The position numbers and the translations under genes were made by a program. Of a stretch of 64,000 nucleotides of DNA, positions 29,669-39,192 are shown one piece after another. This DNA comes from UBA6170 sp942491385 (GTDB lineage: Bacteria > Chloroflexota > Anaerolineae > Anaerolineales > Anaerolineaceae), in assembly GCA_942491385.1 (NCBI GenBank), contig CALOAF010000007.1, positions 143,690-207,689 on the forward strand, written 5' to 3'. Numbering within the stretch: the stretch's first letter is position 1; each line of letters opens with the position of its first letter. Under the pieces are notes generated by a model, which ran no database searches, was not told the DNA's origin, and saw nothing but the letters and a program-made list of their open reading frames with translations.

Positions 29669-30904
29669 TTATCCTTTCCAGCTGCTCAGGGTTACAAGAT
29701 CTTCTTTTTGTTTGGATTCTCTCAAGCGATATATTGTACGGATAATGGATGGGGCAGCGACAAATGCAAGAATGAGAGCCTGGAGAATTGAGATAATATC
29801 AATGGGTACGCCCACTGCAAGTTGCATCGATCTGGCTCCATTGCGTAAGAAACCAAATAAGAGCGAAGAGAGAATAACACCTAAAGGGTGTGTTTTTCCT
29901 AACAATGCCAGAGCAATACTATCAAAACCATATCCGCTGGAAAATGCTGGCAATAAACGATAATTTACGCCTAAGACTTCATTCGCACCTGCCATACCTG
30001 CTAATGCTCCCGATAATACCATTGCCATAATGGTCGTTGTGGCAATTTTTACACCAGCATAGCGGGCAGCGTTTGGGTTTGATCCAACCATTCTTAGTTC
30101 AAACCCCCAGGTGGTTTTGAATAATAAGTAGTAAACGGCGACTGCCATGAGTATAGCGATAAAAAATCCTGCGTGAAAACGAATAGGTGTATCGAACAAC
30201 CTCGGTAATTTAGCTGTCTCTAAAATCCAGGGTGTTTTTGGTGTAAATTCGTTGGGGTCTTGCATTGGAAATTTTAGAAGCCAATCGACCAGGCGAAAAG
30301 CGATATAGTTCATCATAATGGTAGTAATGACTTCATGTGCACCAGTTTTCGCTTTCAGCAAACCGGGGATAAATCCCCAGAGCGCACCTCCCAGAGCACC
30401 AAAAAGCATTGCCAACGGAATGTGGATGATTGCAGGCAGACCTGAAATTGCATAACCCGCCCAAACACCAGTGGCTGCACCGATGAAAATCTGACCTTCC
30501 ACACCGATGTTGAATAAGCCTGCACGAAAGCCTAAAGCTACTGCCAGACCTCCGAAAATATAGGGGGTAGATTGGACGAGACTTTCAAAAAATGGGTTGA
30601 TAGCACGGCGAATGGCTAATTGATCACCACTTGCAAATGCCAATCTTATTTTTTCAGGATCTCCGACAGAGCCTGTAAACAAAGCTACATAGGTATTCCA
30701 GGCAGTTCTAAGAGCGGCGCTTAAACCAGACCAGATTGATACTCGAAAAGCCGCATAAACTTCATTAGTTGTGATTGCAACCAGAACTCCACCGAGCAGA
30801 ATTCCAGTGAAAATAGCCAATATAATTACCAAGATGTTGCTTCTCGAAAACTCATCCCAAAAAACGGAAAGAGATTTATTTTTATTTTCGGTTGTTTTTT
30901 CCAT
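29669..30904 (-). CDS. BMP-family ABC importer permease 1
   Basis: 411 residues, intact. Strongly hydrophobic, with BPD_transp_2 family blocks: GLAVALGFRAGLFNIGVEGQ, AKTGAHEVITTIMMNYIAF, LRMVGSNPNAARYAGV and SGYGFDSIALALLGK. It pairs with the downstream permease to form the channel of a nucleoside- or sugar-type importer (NupP-like). It is separated from the ATPase gene by 12 bases. Confidence 0.88.
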   Translation of the reverse strand: MEKTTENKNKSLSVFWDEFSRSNILVIILAIFTGILLGGVLVAITTNEVYAAFRVSIWSGLSAALRTAWNTYVALFTGSVGDPEKIRLAFASGDQLAIRRAINPFFESLVQSTPYIFGGLAVALGFRAGLFNIGVEGQIFIGAATGVWAGYAISGLPAIIHIPLAMLFGALGGALWGFIPGLLKAKTGAHEVITTIMMNYIAFRLVDWLLKFPMQDPNEFTPKTPWILETAKLPRLFDTPIRFHAGFFIAILMAVAVYYLLFKTTWGFELRMVGSNPNAARYAGVKIATTTIMAMVLSGALAGMAGANEVLGVNYRLLPAFSSGYGFDSIALALLGKTHPLGVILSSLLFGFLRNGARSMQLAVGVPIDIISILQALILAFVAAPSIIRTIYRLRESKQKEDLVTLSSWKG

Positions 30905-30916
30905 ATATTGATTCCT

Positions 30917-32488
30917 TTATGTGATCAGAATCTGTTTTTTCTTGGATAGAAGCTTCTTTTTCTCTTCTTCACTTGGGATGATCCCTGCCATTAATAAACC
31001 AACCATTTCTTTCGTTGCTTTCTTTGCATCCAGGGTATCCAATACTTTTCCACGATAGACAACAGCGATGCGGTCAGATAATTGCATTACTTCATCCAAT
31101 TCAGTTGAGACCAATAGAATGGCACAACCTTCGTCTCTCTTCTCAATCAAGCGTTTGTGTATATATTCAATGGATCCCACATCCAACCCCCGGGTAGGTT
31201 GAGAGGCAACCAAAAATTTTATGGGTCGGGAAAATTCTCTGGCAACAATCACTTTCTGTTGGTTTCCTCCTGAGAGATTGCTGGCTGGAATAAATGGGCT
31301 GGGTGTACGGATATCAAACCTTTCAACCAGTTTTTTGCTATTTTCGTTGATTGTTTTTTGATCCATCCAGATTGATTTGGAATAGGGTTCGAGATAATAG
31401 GTATTGAGCACCAGATTCTCCGAGATGGGAAATCCCAGGACCAAACCATCTTTTTGACGATCTTCTGGAATGTGAGCTGACCCTATCTCTGTAATTTTCC
31501 TGGGTGAGTGGTGGGTGATATTCTGGCCACAAAGTCGCACTTCACCATCAACGGCTGGCAATAAACCAGTAATTGCCCGAACTAATTCGGTTTGACCATT
31601 TCCCTGAACGCCTGCAATCCCCAATACTTCTCCGGCATGAACTTTGAAGGACATGTCGTTGACAGCTAATGAACCAAGTGGATCTAAAACCTTAAGATCT
31701 TCGACTTCAAAAATAACATCACCGGGAACACTATCTGATTTTTCAACTTCAAGATTGACATCACGACCTACCATCATGCTTGCCAGATCATTTAAATCTG
31801 ACTCTGCTGGTGTGGTACTACCCACAACTTTGCCCCCACGGATTACCGTTATGCGGTCGGCAATTTCCATCACTTCACCTAATTTATGCGTGATGAAAAT
31901 GATTGATTTGCCTTGTTCAATCATGATATGCATAATTTTAAAGAGCTCTTCTACTTCCTGTGGAGTAAGAACGGCAGTTGGTTCATCCATGATTAAGATA
32001 TTTGCTTCCCGAAAGAGAAGCTTTATGATCTCAACACGTTGCTGCATACCGACGGGAATATCACTGATATAGGCATCCGGATCGATATCCAATTTATAGG
32101 TATTTGATATTTCACGGATTTTATCAGCAGCTTTTTTACGGTCAAGTACCCCACCTGCTTTAACATATTCTTCACCGAGCATAACATTCTCTGTCACGGT
32201 AAACACAGGCACCAACATAAAATGTTGATGGACCATACCTACACCAGCTTTGATCGCATCAATGGGAGACCGAACATCAAGCTTTTGACCGTTAACAAAG
32301 ATCTCACCTTCATCTGGGCTATACAAGCCATACAGAATATTCATTAAGGTGGTTTTGCCCGCTCCATTTTCACCGAGCAAAGCATGAATTTCCCCTTTTT
32401 CAATAGTCAGATCTATGTGGTCGTTGGCTAATACCCCAGGGAACCTTTTGGTAATGCCACGAAGTTCAAGAACTGGAGCCATTTGCAC
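30917..32488 (-). CDS. BMP-family ABC importer ATPase with two nucleotide-binding domains
   Basis: 523 residues. First ABC domain: Walker A GENGAGKTT (about 37-45), Walker B ILIMDEPTAVLTP. Second domain: degenerate Walker A GVQGNGQTE (about 292-300), signature LSGGNQQK. The lysine-to-glutamine change in the second P-loop is usual for the RbsA/NupO group. It energises the two permeases that follow. The start at 32488 follows an AAAGAGG ribosome binding site. Confidence 0.93.
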   Translation of the reverse strand: MQMAPVLELRGITKRFPGVLANDHIDLTIEKGEIHALLGENGAGKTTLMNILYGLYSPDEGEIFVNGQKLDVRSPIDAIKAGVGMVHQHFMLVPVFTVTENVMLGEEYVKAGGVLDRKKAADKIREISNTYKLDIDPDAYISDIPVGMQQRVEIIKLLFREANILIMDEPTAVLTPQEVEELFKIMHIMIEQGKSIIFITHKLGEVMEIADRITVIRGGKVVGSTTPAESDLNDLASMMVGRDVNLEVEKSDSVPGDVIFEVEDLKVLDPLGSLAVNDMSFKVHAGEVLGIAGVQGNGQTELVRAITGLLPAVDGEVRLCGQNITHHSPRKITEIGSAHIPEDRQKDGLVLGFPISENLVLNTYYLEPYSKSIWMDQKTINENSKKLVERFDIRTPSPFIPASNLSGGNQQKVIVAREFSRPIKFLVASQPTRGLDVGSIEYIHKRLIEKRDEGCAILLVSTELDEVMQLSDRIAVVYRGKVLDTLDAKKATKEMVGLLMAGIIPSEEEKKKLLSKKKQILIT

Positions 32489-32555
32489 CTCTTTTTATCG
32501 ATTTTTTTGGAAATTTTCCTTATTTTATCATACTCAAAAGATTTACAAAAACAAA

Positions 32556-32583
32556 AAAGGAGCCGGGTTTTTCCGACTCCTTT
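32556..32583 (-). terminator. intrinsic terminator between the binding protein and its ABC genes
   Basis: On the minus strand, AAAGGAGTCGG / CCGGCTCCTTT with one mismatch is followed by TTT. It lies between the binding-protein stop (32603) and the ATPase start (32488). Partial readthrough would give more binding protein than transporter. Confidence 0.8.
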
Positions 32584-32602
32584 CACATTCGATTAATTTT
32601 TC

Positions 32603-33652
32603 TTAGCGGGTTGGCATGGTTGCGATCTCACCAGAAATAATTCCAGGGATCAAACCTTCAATTTCCGCTTTTAAATCAGCAGGAACCTGATCGGCCCATT
32701 TTGAACCATAACTAAGTGCTGTTCCACCATTTTCAAGTGTTAGAAGGTATGGAGCCCCACCTGCAAATGTGCCATTTACCACTGCTTCAATACTTTGATA
32801 GACGAATACATCAATTTTCTTTAATGCACTAGCCAGAATGAAATCAGCTTTATCAGGATTAGCAACTGACCAGTCATTGTCGACGCCGATCAAAAGACCA
32901 GTTCCACGTTCCTGCAGCACAGCTAATGTACCAAGGCCAACTGGACCAGCGACTGGCATGATGATATCAACGCCTTCATCCAGTAATTGTTCGCCTAATG
33001 CGCGACCATCATCCAAACTTTCAAAGTTTCCAACTTCCAGACCCTGTTGGGTTTCCATGTTCCAGCCGAGAACTTCTACTGCTGTACCATGTACTTCATT
33101 GTATTTTGCGACGCCCATGGCATAGCCATCCATGAAAGCTTGTGTTGCTGGGAATAAAAATCCAACATATGTGCCAACTTTTCCAGTGTTGCTCATACCA
33201 GCTGCCAAGTACCCTGCTAAAAAGGTAGCTTGATCAATTTTTGTTGCATTCCCAAGAATATTTGGCTGGCCTAAATAATCCACATCCACGATTGCATATT
33301 TTTGATCGGGATTGGTATCAGCAGCTGCACTGGTTGCGTCTGCTAAAAGGAAACCAACGGGGATGATCAAATCACAACCAGCTTCAACGAATGTGGACAA
33401 ATTAACTTCGTAGTCTGATTGCTGTTGTGATTCAAGATATTGGACTTCCACACCAAAATCTTTTTCGGCTCGCTGCGCACCTTCCCAAGCTGTTGCATTG
33501 AATGACTTGTCATCAATACCGCCGGTGTCAGTTACCTGGCAAACCTTGATTTTGGCTTCAGCAGGTTCTGCAGGTGCTGCGGGTGAGCAGGCAGCTAACA
33601 ACATAGATGCTAAAACAAGAATTGCTACTAATACAGAAACTTTTTTAGACAT
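32603..33652 (-). CDS. BMP family substrate-binding lipoprotein
   Basis: 349 residues. A lipoprotein signal peptide ends in the lipobox LLAAC (lipidated C22) and is followed by a Pro/Ala linker. The mature part opens VCQVTDTGGIDDKSFN, the signature of BMP/Med proteins that bind purine nucleosides or related ligands, and has GCDLIIPVGFLL and IGVDNDWS later. It captures substrate outside the cell for the ABC importer encoded just downstream. An AGGAGAATAAAA site precedes the ATG. Confidence 0.92.
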   Translation of the reverse strand: MSKKVSVLVAILVLASMLLAACSPAAPAEPAEAKIKVCQVTDTGGIDDKSFNATAWEGAQRAEKDFGVEVQYLESQQQSDYEVNLSTFVEAGCDLIIPVGFLLADATSAAADTNPDQKYAIVDVDYLGQPNILGNATKIDQATFLAGYLAAGMSNTGKVGTYVGFLFPATQAFMDGYAMGVAKYNEVHGTAVEVLGWNMETQQGLEVGNFESLDDGRALGEQLLDEGVDIIMPVAGPVGLGTLAVLQERGTGLLIGVDNDWSVANPDKADFILASALKKIDVFVYQSIEAVVNGTFAGGAPYLLTLENGGTALSYGSKWADQVPADLKAEIEGLIPGIISGEIATMPTR

Positions 33653-33700
33653 TTTTTTATTCTCCTCCGAATAATTTGGTTAAAATAAGGTAATTGATAC

Positions 33701-33711
33701 GCGTCCGACGC
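33701..33711. promoter_or_regulatory. palindrome in the binding-protein leader (candidate operator)
   Basis: GCGTC-C-GACGC is a perfect inverted repeat just downstream of the predicted -10 box, inside the likely transcription start region. It is a reasonable repressor site, but no matching regulator is identified. Confidence 0.35.
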
Positions 33712-33720
33712 ATCACTTCT

Positions 33721-33750
33721 AGTATATCACTATCCGAAAAACAAATACAA
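33721..33750 (-). promoter_or_regulatory. sigma70-type promoter for the BMP importer operon
   Basis: On the minus strand TTGTAT (33745-33750) and TATACT (33721-33726) have an 18-base spacer, about 70 bases upstream of the lipoprotein ATG. Confidence 0.5.
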
Positions 33751-33799
33751 GAGATTAATGTGTTGAATTTTAAGTAAGTTATTCTCTTTTCAATAAAAA

Positions 33800-35053
33800 T
33801 TATTCTATTTTCGCTTCACCACGTTTTACACCTGCCATCATGATAAAGGCAGCCAGCATAAAAATTGGTGAGAAAAGCATCATCAAACTGTAATTATTTC
33901 CACTAAGCTGAACAATCCAACCGTTCAGATTTGGGCCTAAAATGGCAGCCATTGTAGAAGCCATGTAATACAATCCTGTGAAAGTGCCGATATGACTGTC
34001 GCTGGTCATATCCACCACCATTGGTAAAGAATTTATATTGATCAATGCCCAGGAAAACCCTGCAACCATCAGGACGATGCTCACTGAGTAAAAATTCCCA
34101 ACCAGAGGAAGCTTGGTATGGAGAACTGTCAATGTTTCGACAGGCAGGACATACATGGATAAAATAGCACTGCCCATCAGGAATATACCGGTCATGATAG
34201 TGCGTTTGCGTCCAAATTTTCCTCCAATAAAACCTGAAGGGAGGGCCATAAGAACAAAAATCAAAGACAGTTGACCTAATAGTCTGGCACCATCCGCTTC
34301 AGGAAGGTGCAAATGTTTTACAGCATACAAAGTGAAAAATGCTTCAATGGCATTGTAGGCAACAAACCAGAAAAAAATTGCTGCTAGAATGCGCAATGGA
34401 CTCTTCTCTTTTTCTTTGAATAACTCACCTAACGCATGGATGAGACTTGGTTTTTTATCCTCTGAAATTTCAAATTCCTTTGGTTCCCGAATAAAAGCAA
34501 TTACCAGCAGAGATGAAATGATCACCAATCCAGAACCGAGCCAGAACGGATAATTTGGGTTCAGTTCATATAAATTAGCGCCGATCAAAAAAGCGATGAT
34601 GGATCCAACGCCGCCCATGAAATTAATGACACCATTGGCTTGCGATCTAAATCGAGAAGGTGTGATGTCAGGCATTAATGCCACCACAGGGGTTCGCCAT
34701 AAGGCCATACTGATGAGGAGTGTACTTGTACAGAGAACAAATAGTGGCAGGATGGAAACGATGGGAATTAAACCAAACGCTATGGCCCCAATTGGCGCAC
34801 CAATCAAGATAAAGGGCATACGCCTGCCTATTGGTGTCCTTAAGCGGTCTGAAAAAGCGCCTACGGCAGGCTGGATGAGAAATGCTGCAATATTGTCAAG
34901 TGTCATGAAAAACCCAATCCAGGCTGCACTTAATCCAAACTTCCCATCCAGGAATAATGGTACAAAGGCATTATAAACAGACCAGATGACACTTACTCCA
35001 AAAAAACCAAAGCCTAGCAAAAATGTTTTCGGATAACTTAGTTTTTGTTGCAT
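33800..35053 (-). CDS. MFS transporter, possible sugar carrier (GPH/SLC45-like)
   Basis: 417 residues with about 12 hydrophobic segments. The loop between helices 2 and 3 reads GAFSDRLRTPIGRRMPFI, close to the SDRxxTxxGRRxPFI pattern of sucrose/GPH-type carriers. A charged central loop (EPKEFEISEDKKPS) splits the two halves. The substrate is not evident. It lies 41 bases after trmD on the same strand and may be co-transcribed, which is an unusual pairing. Confidence 0.82.
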   Translation of the reverse strand: MQQKLSYPKTFLLGFGFFGVSVIWSVYNAFVPLFLDGKFGLSAAWIGFFMTLDNIAAFLIQPAVGAFSDRLRTPIGRRMPFILIGAPIGAIAFGLIPIVSILPLFVLCTSTLLISMALWRTPVVALMPDITPSRFRSQANGVINFMGGVGSIIAFLIGANLYELNPNYPFWLGSGLVIISSLLVIAFIREPKEFEISEDKKPSLIHALGELFKEKEKSPLRILAAIFFWFVAYNAIEAFFTLYAVKHLHLPEADGARLLGQLSLIFVLMALPSGFIGGKFGRKRTIMTGIFLMGSAILSMYVLPVETLTVLHTKLPLVGNFYSVSIVLMVAGFSWALININSLPMVVDMTSDSHIGTFTGLYYMASTMAAILGPNLNGWIVQLSGNNYSLMMLFSPIFMLAAFIMMAGVKRGEAKIE

Positions 35054-35094
35054 TATTGATCTCCCTTTTTATTAAAATAAAGAAAAAAACCAGA

Positions 35095-35853
35095 TCAACC
35101 TGGCATCTGGTAATGACCTAATTTTTCTTTCGCTTCCAATTTTGATAGAAAAATAATATCTTCAGGACTTAGGTTCGCTTTTGCAAACAAATCTGGTCTT
35201 AAAAAATAAGTTCTGGTTAAGGATTGTTCTCTACGCCAATTCTCTATTTTTGCATGATGACCTGATAACAGGATTTCCGGCACTTGCCATTCTCTATATT
35301 TTTCTGGGCGGGTGTAATGTGGGTATTCTAATAAACCGTTTCCAAAACTATCATCCAGAGCACCATCCGGATCCCCCAGCACGCCCGGTAAGAAACGCGC
35401 AACCGCATCAATCATCATTAATGCGGGTAATTCACCTCCGGTCACCACAAAATCGCCCACGGAAATCTGATCGGTTACCAAATGCTCAACCACTCTCTCA
35501 TCTACACCTTCGTAGCGACCACATAAAATTCCTATGCGTGGGTATTGAGATAGCTCAACTGCTATTTGTGTGGTGAAGGGTCGGCCTAGGGGAGACATCA
35601 AAATGGTGGGGGTTTGGGAGTTTTTTCCAAAAACATCCTCAATTGCGTTGAAGATAGGCTCGGCCTTCATTACCATGCCTCCCCCACCCCCATAGGGTGT
35701 ATCATCTGTCACATGGTGCTTATCAAATGTCCAATCACGAATATTGTGAACATCCATCTGAATTAAATCTTTTTCAATCGCTTTCTGTAAAATGGAAATT
35801 TCAAAATAAGCATTAAAGATGGAAGGAAAAAGGCTGAAAACATCGAATTTCAT
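35095..35853 (-). CDS. trmD: tRNA (guanine-37-N1)-methyltransferase
   Basis: 252 residues. The MKFDVFSLFPSIF opening, DDTPYGGGGGMVMK, and the SAM-binding trefoil-knot loops GILCGRYEGVDERV and SVGDFVVTGGELP are diagnostic. It methylates G37 of tRNAs to keep the reading frame. It is away from the common rpsP-rimM-trmD-rplS block. Confidence 0.96.
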   Translation of the reverse strand: MKFDVFSLFPSIFNAYFEISILQKAIEKDLIQMDVHNIRDWTFDKHHVTDDTPYGGGGGMVMKAEPIFNAIEDVFGKNSQTPTILMSPLGRPFTTQIAVELSQYPRIGILCGRYEGVDERVVEHLVTDQISVGDFVVTGGELPALMMIDAVARFLPGVLGDPDGALDDSFGNGLLEYPHYTRPEKYREWQVPEILLSGHHAKIENWRREQSLTRTYFLRPDLFAKANLSPEDIIFLSKLEAKEKLGHYQMPG

Positions 35854-36034
35854 GTGATGATTTTAGTCCGAGGATAATTGAATAGCAAGTGAAAATTGCC
35901 TGTCGTTCGTGAAATAGTTTTTGTGTTAGGATGGTTCGATCAAAATTGATAATTCTGGTCAGTTGATTTTGGTATTTATACTATATTAGTGAATAAGTAT
36001 TTCCTAATCAAAGGTGAAATCAATTTGAACCTCC

Positions 36035-36064
36035 TTGACGAAGAAAAAACGATAATGGTAATAT
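36035..36064 (+). promoter_or_regulatory. sigma70-type promoter immediately before the first TPR gene
   Basis: TTGACG (36035-36040) and TAATAT (36059-36064) with an 18-base spacer. The in-frame ATG at 36071 falls where transcription should start, so the mRNA may be leaderless. Confidence 0.55.
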
Positions 36065-36070
36065 GAGATT

Positions 36071-37300
36071 ATGTATCTTAGCAATAAACGATTAAATATG
36101 AACAAACATAAGCGACGTGGAAATCCAATTCGGATTCTCCTCTTGGCTGTTTTGATTGGTGCTGGCATCTATTTGAATCAGATTGTAATTGCGGATGTAC
36201 CCCCGCTCTTTATCGCTACACCGACAGCAACGAGGGCACCGGAATCATTTGTGACCGATGCTCAGACACTAGAAAACGACGGAAAAATTTCGCAAGCGAT
36301 TGAAGCATACCAGCAAGCCATCCTGGCAGATTCAATGAATACTGGGAATTATATTTCTCTGGCCAGGTTATTAATTTATTTAAATCGCTATGACGAGGCC
36401 TTGGAACAAGCCAGCAATGCACTTTTAATTAATGAAAATAATGCCATGGCGTATGCCTTGCGTGGCTGGGCGCAGGGATTATCGGGTGATTATTTAAATG
36501 GTACAGCCTCCCTAAAAAGGGCAATCGAATTGGATCCCAATAACCATATTCCTTATGCATACATCGCTGAAGTTTATGGGTTACAGTACGAATCAAATAC
36601 TGCAATTATTGGAGTGATAGATAATGCTATCTCCAATTCAATCAAAGCAAGGGATTTGAGCCCGAATTCTCTGGAAACACATCGGGCACGCGGATATATC
36701 CAAGAGTTGGTTGGAAGTTATGGTGAAGCTGTGCAGGAATATGCAGCTGCTATTGCCATCAATAAATACATTCCAGAATTATATATGCGCCTGGGGAGAG
36801 TCTATTATTATCCAGATGTAGCAGAGTATGATCTGGCAGTTCAGGCGTTCACCGAAGCTGACCTTCTGAACCCTTCTGACCCCTTACCCGATATTTACCT
36901 TTCGAAAGTCTATCAAACCCAAGGTTCTTATGCAACCGCTATCCAATACGCAGAAAAAGCGATAGTGGATGATCCTCAGGATCCCTATTTGTATGGAAAT
37001 CTTGGGATCTTATATTACCGAAATTTTGAATATCCCAAAGCGATTGAAATTTTGCGTTTAATTATTCGCGGAGGAACCAGCGAAGCAGGTGTCAAGGTTG
37101 ACGCGTTACCTTTGGATTATGGTACGATCTCCCAATATTATCAGGTTTATGGGTTGGCTTTGGCACGCATTGATGAATGTTCTGAAGCATTACAGATATC
37201 GGAAGCCCTACTCAAAAATGTTGGTGGTGATGAAATTACTGTTTATAACGCAGGTGAAATTGTCAATATCTGCGTAGGCATTAGTGAAGAAGAAGAATAA
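36071..37300 (+). CDS. membrane-anchored TPR repeat protein (copy 1)
   Basis: Up to 409 residues; an internal ATG at 36098 is an alternative start and neither has a clear ribosome binding site. A short basic N-terminus (KHKRRGNPIR) and one membrane helix (LLLAVLIGAGIYLNQIVI) are followed by a PTATRAP linker. About eight tetratricopeptide repeats follow, with the usual A/G-Y-A patterns (EAYQQAILADSMN, AYALRGWAQGLSGDY, ASLKRAIELDPNNH). TPR arrays bind other proteins; the partner is unknown. It is paralogous to the next gene. Confidence 0.8.
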   Translation: MYLSNKRLNMNKHKRRGNPIRILLLAVLIGAGIYLNQIVIADVPPLFIATPTATRAPESFVTDAQTLENDGKISQAIEAYQQAILADSMNTGNYISLARLLIYLNRYDEALEQASNALLINENNAMAYALRGWAQGLSGDYLNGTASLKRAIELDPNNHIPYAYIAEVYGLQYESNTAIIGVIDNAISNSIKARDLSPNSLETHRARGYIQELVGSYGEAVQEYAAAIAINKYIPELYMRLGRVYYYPDVAEYDLAVQAFTEADLLNPSDPLPDIYLSKVYQTQGSYATAIQYAEKAIVDDPQDPYLYGNLGILYYRNFEYPKAIEILRLIIRGGTSEAGVKVDALPLDYGTISQYYQVYGLALARIDECSEALQISEALLKNVGGDEITVYNAGEIVNICVGISEEEE

Positions 37301-37339
37301 TCAGATTTATTTAAAATCTGGTGAGGAAATGGTTAATCA

Positions 37340-38689
37340 ATGGGAATAAGACTTCCTGATGATACGCATCTATTTAGAAGGCAACGAAAAAATAATCCTA
37401 TTCGGATATATTTCTTGTTGATGATTATCTTAATTGCGGTATTTGTTTGGAGAGAGGTTGATGCAGGGGAAATTGAAAAACCATTTTTGCCGACACCTAC
37501 TGCCACTCGTACTGCCAATTCTTATGCTCTGGAAGGTGAAACCCAATTCCAGGCGGGAAACATCCCTGCTGCAGTGGAAGCTTACGGGAAAGCAGCTGAG
37601 TTCGAGCCAGATAATTCAACTATTTGGGCTGAACTCGCACGTATTCAAACTTACTCCTCTAATCTACTCACCACTGACGCGCAGAAAAAACAACGTCTGG
37701 AAGAGGCAATTCAATCGGCAGAAAAAGCAGTTTCTTTGAATCCTGAAGATAGTAGCGCGCATGCAATCCTGTCATTAACTTACGACTGGTACTCGGATTC
37801 AGCATACTCCGGTGAAGAATCCGATGATTTCATGTTTAAGGCTGAACAGTCATCTGCTAAAGCACTACAATTGGATAGTAATAATGTATTAGCGGTGGCT
37901 TTTCGAGCTGAAATTTATATGCGCCAATTACGCTATAACGAAGCACTGGATTTTGCTGAACGGGCTGTTGCCATGGATGGTACTTCGTTTGATGCTTATC
38001 GTGTTTATGGGTATGTGCTCGAATCTCAGGGAGGTCGTTATGCCGAAGCAATTGAAGCCTACAAAAAAGCGGCAGAAATTAACCCGAATTTAACCTTCAT
38101 TCATTTATCTATTGGGGTTAACTACCGCGAGCTTAAACAATATGATATGGCTTTGGAGTATTTTGCACTGGCAGCGAAGATCAACGAACAGAATAAAGTT
38201 GCAGATCCGATTCCATACCTTGGGATCGCAAGAACGTATAGCCAGATCGGGGAGTTCTTTATTGCAGCCAGGAATGTCATGCGGGCTTTGGAAATTACCC
38301 CGGAAGATCCGTATGTTTACTCCCAACTAGGTTTGGTTTATTTTCGTTCAAGAAATTATGAGGGTTCTATCCCGGCTTTCGCCTGTGCGATTGATGGCTG
38401 TTCAGCTTTGGAAAGCTGTATTGTAAGACAGGAGTGTTCTGAGGATTCACCTGAAACAGATGCTCCTCCCTATGCAATTGTTGGATTACCTTTGACAGAA
38501 AGTACCGTTGTATATTATTACTCTTATGGTTCTGTTCTGGCAGCGATGCATCGTGAAGGAACAGGGTATTGTGAACGTGCCTTGGTCGTTTTTGATAAGA
38601 TCCGCAAGGACTTTGCCGGTAATGATGGTGTGATGAGTATTGTAAACACTAGTGAAGAAATATGTGCATCCTACGGCATTACCCGCTGA
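37340..38689 (+). CDS. membrane-anchored TPR repeat protein (copy 2)
   Basis: 449 residues. The plan matches copy 1: basic N-terminus with NPIRIYF, one membrane helix (LLMIILIAVFVW), a TPTATRTAN linker and then tetratricopeptide repeats (AVEAYGKAAEFEPDN, AEQSSAKALQLDSNN, ALDFAERAVAMDG, AIEAYKKAAEINPN). A cysteine-containing insert (CAIDGCSALESC to CSEDSPETD) near residue 350 is absent from copy 1. The pair looks like an old tandem duplication. Function unknown. Confidence 0.8.
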   Translation: MGIRLPDDTHLFRRQRKNNPIRIYFLLMIILIAVFVWREVDAGEIEKPFLPTPTATRTANSYALEGETQFQAGNIPAAVEAYGKAAEFEPDNSTIWAELARIQTYSSNLLTTDAQKKQRLEEAIQSAEKAVSLNPEDSSAHAILSLTYDWYSDSAYSGEESDDFMFKAEQSSAKALQLDSNNVLAVAFRAEIYMRQLRYNEALDFAERAVAMDGTSFDAYRVYGYVLESQGGRYAEAIEAYKKAAEINPNLTFIHLSIGVNYRELKQYDMALEYFALAAKINEQNKVADPIPYLGIARTYSQIGEFFIAARNVMRALEITPEDPYVYSQLGLVYFRSRNYEGSIPAFACAIDGCSALESCIVRQECSEDSPETDAPPYAIVGLPLTESTVVYYYSYGSVLAAMHREGTGYCERALVVFDKIRKDFAGNDGVMSIVNTSEEICASYGITR

Positions 38690-38692
38690 GTA

Positions 38693-38722
38693 AATCTCTT
38701 TTCGTCTGGTTGATAAGAGATT
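38693..38722 (+). terminator. weak terminator-like hairpin after the TPR pair
   Basis: AATCTCTT / AAGAGATT stem with a 14-base loop. The following ATAAATTTT is a poor U-tract. Confidence 0.4.
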
Positions 38723-38765
38723 ATAAATTTTATATCAGAAATTTATTAGAAATTGATCTTTCCTC

Positions 38766-38794
38766 TTGACTTTCATTCTAAACACAGGTAATAT
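38766..38794 (+). promoter_or_regulatory. groESL promoter
   Basis: TTGACT (38766-38771) and TAATAT (38789-38794) with a 17-base spacer. It is directly followed by the CIRCE operator. Confidence 0.85.
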
Positions 38795-38804
38795 TTGAAG
38801 CGAT

Positions 38805-38831
38805 TTAGCACTCTCTATAGATGAGTGCTAA
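38805..38831 (+). promoter_or_regulatory. CIRCE operator (HrcA binding site)
   Basis: Perfect inverted repeat TTAGCACTC-N9-GAGTGCTAA, starting 10 bases after the -10 box. This is the textbook CIRCE element, so groES-groEL should be repressed by HrcA and induced by heat. hrcA is not in this window. Confidence 0.96.
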
Positions 38832-38875
38832 AAATCCAAATTTTTACCTTTGTGCAAAAGCAGGAGGAAGTACAC

Positions 38876-39166
38876 ATGAAATTAAAACCATTAGGAAGTC
38901 GGATATTGGTTGAACCGATCGAAGCTGAAGAAGTCACCTCAGGTGGCATCGTTCTACCAGAAACCGCAAAAGAAAAACCCCAGAAGGGGAAAGTTTTGTC
39001 TGTTGGTCCTGGTGACCGTGATGAAGATGGTGATCGCATCAAAATGGATGTTTCAGAAGATGATGTCGTCTTATTTGCAAAATACGCTGGAACTGAAATT
39101 AAAGTGGATGGCAAGAAATTGCTCATCCTACGCGAAAGCGACCTTTTAGCAATTGTTGAAGAGTAA
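38876..39166 (+). CDS. groES: co-chaperonin GroES
   Basis: 96 residues from the ATG at 38876, set by the AGGAGGAAG ribosome binding site; the longer open frame begins inside CIRCE and is not real. GroES blocks LKPLGSRILVEPIE, TSGGIVLPETAKEKP, GKVLSVGPG and VVLFAKYAGTEIK are present, including the mobile loop. It caps GroEL. First gene of the operon. Confidence 0.97.
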   Translation: MKLKPLGSRILVEPIEAEEVTSGGIVLPETAKEKPQKGKVLSVGPGDRDEDGDRIKMDVSEDDVVLFAKYAGTEIKVDGKKLLILRESDLLAIVEE

Positions 39167-39192
39167 TTAATTAAGAACAGGAGTAAAAAAAT

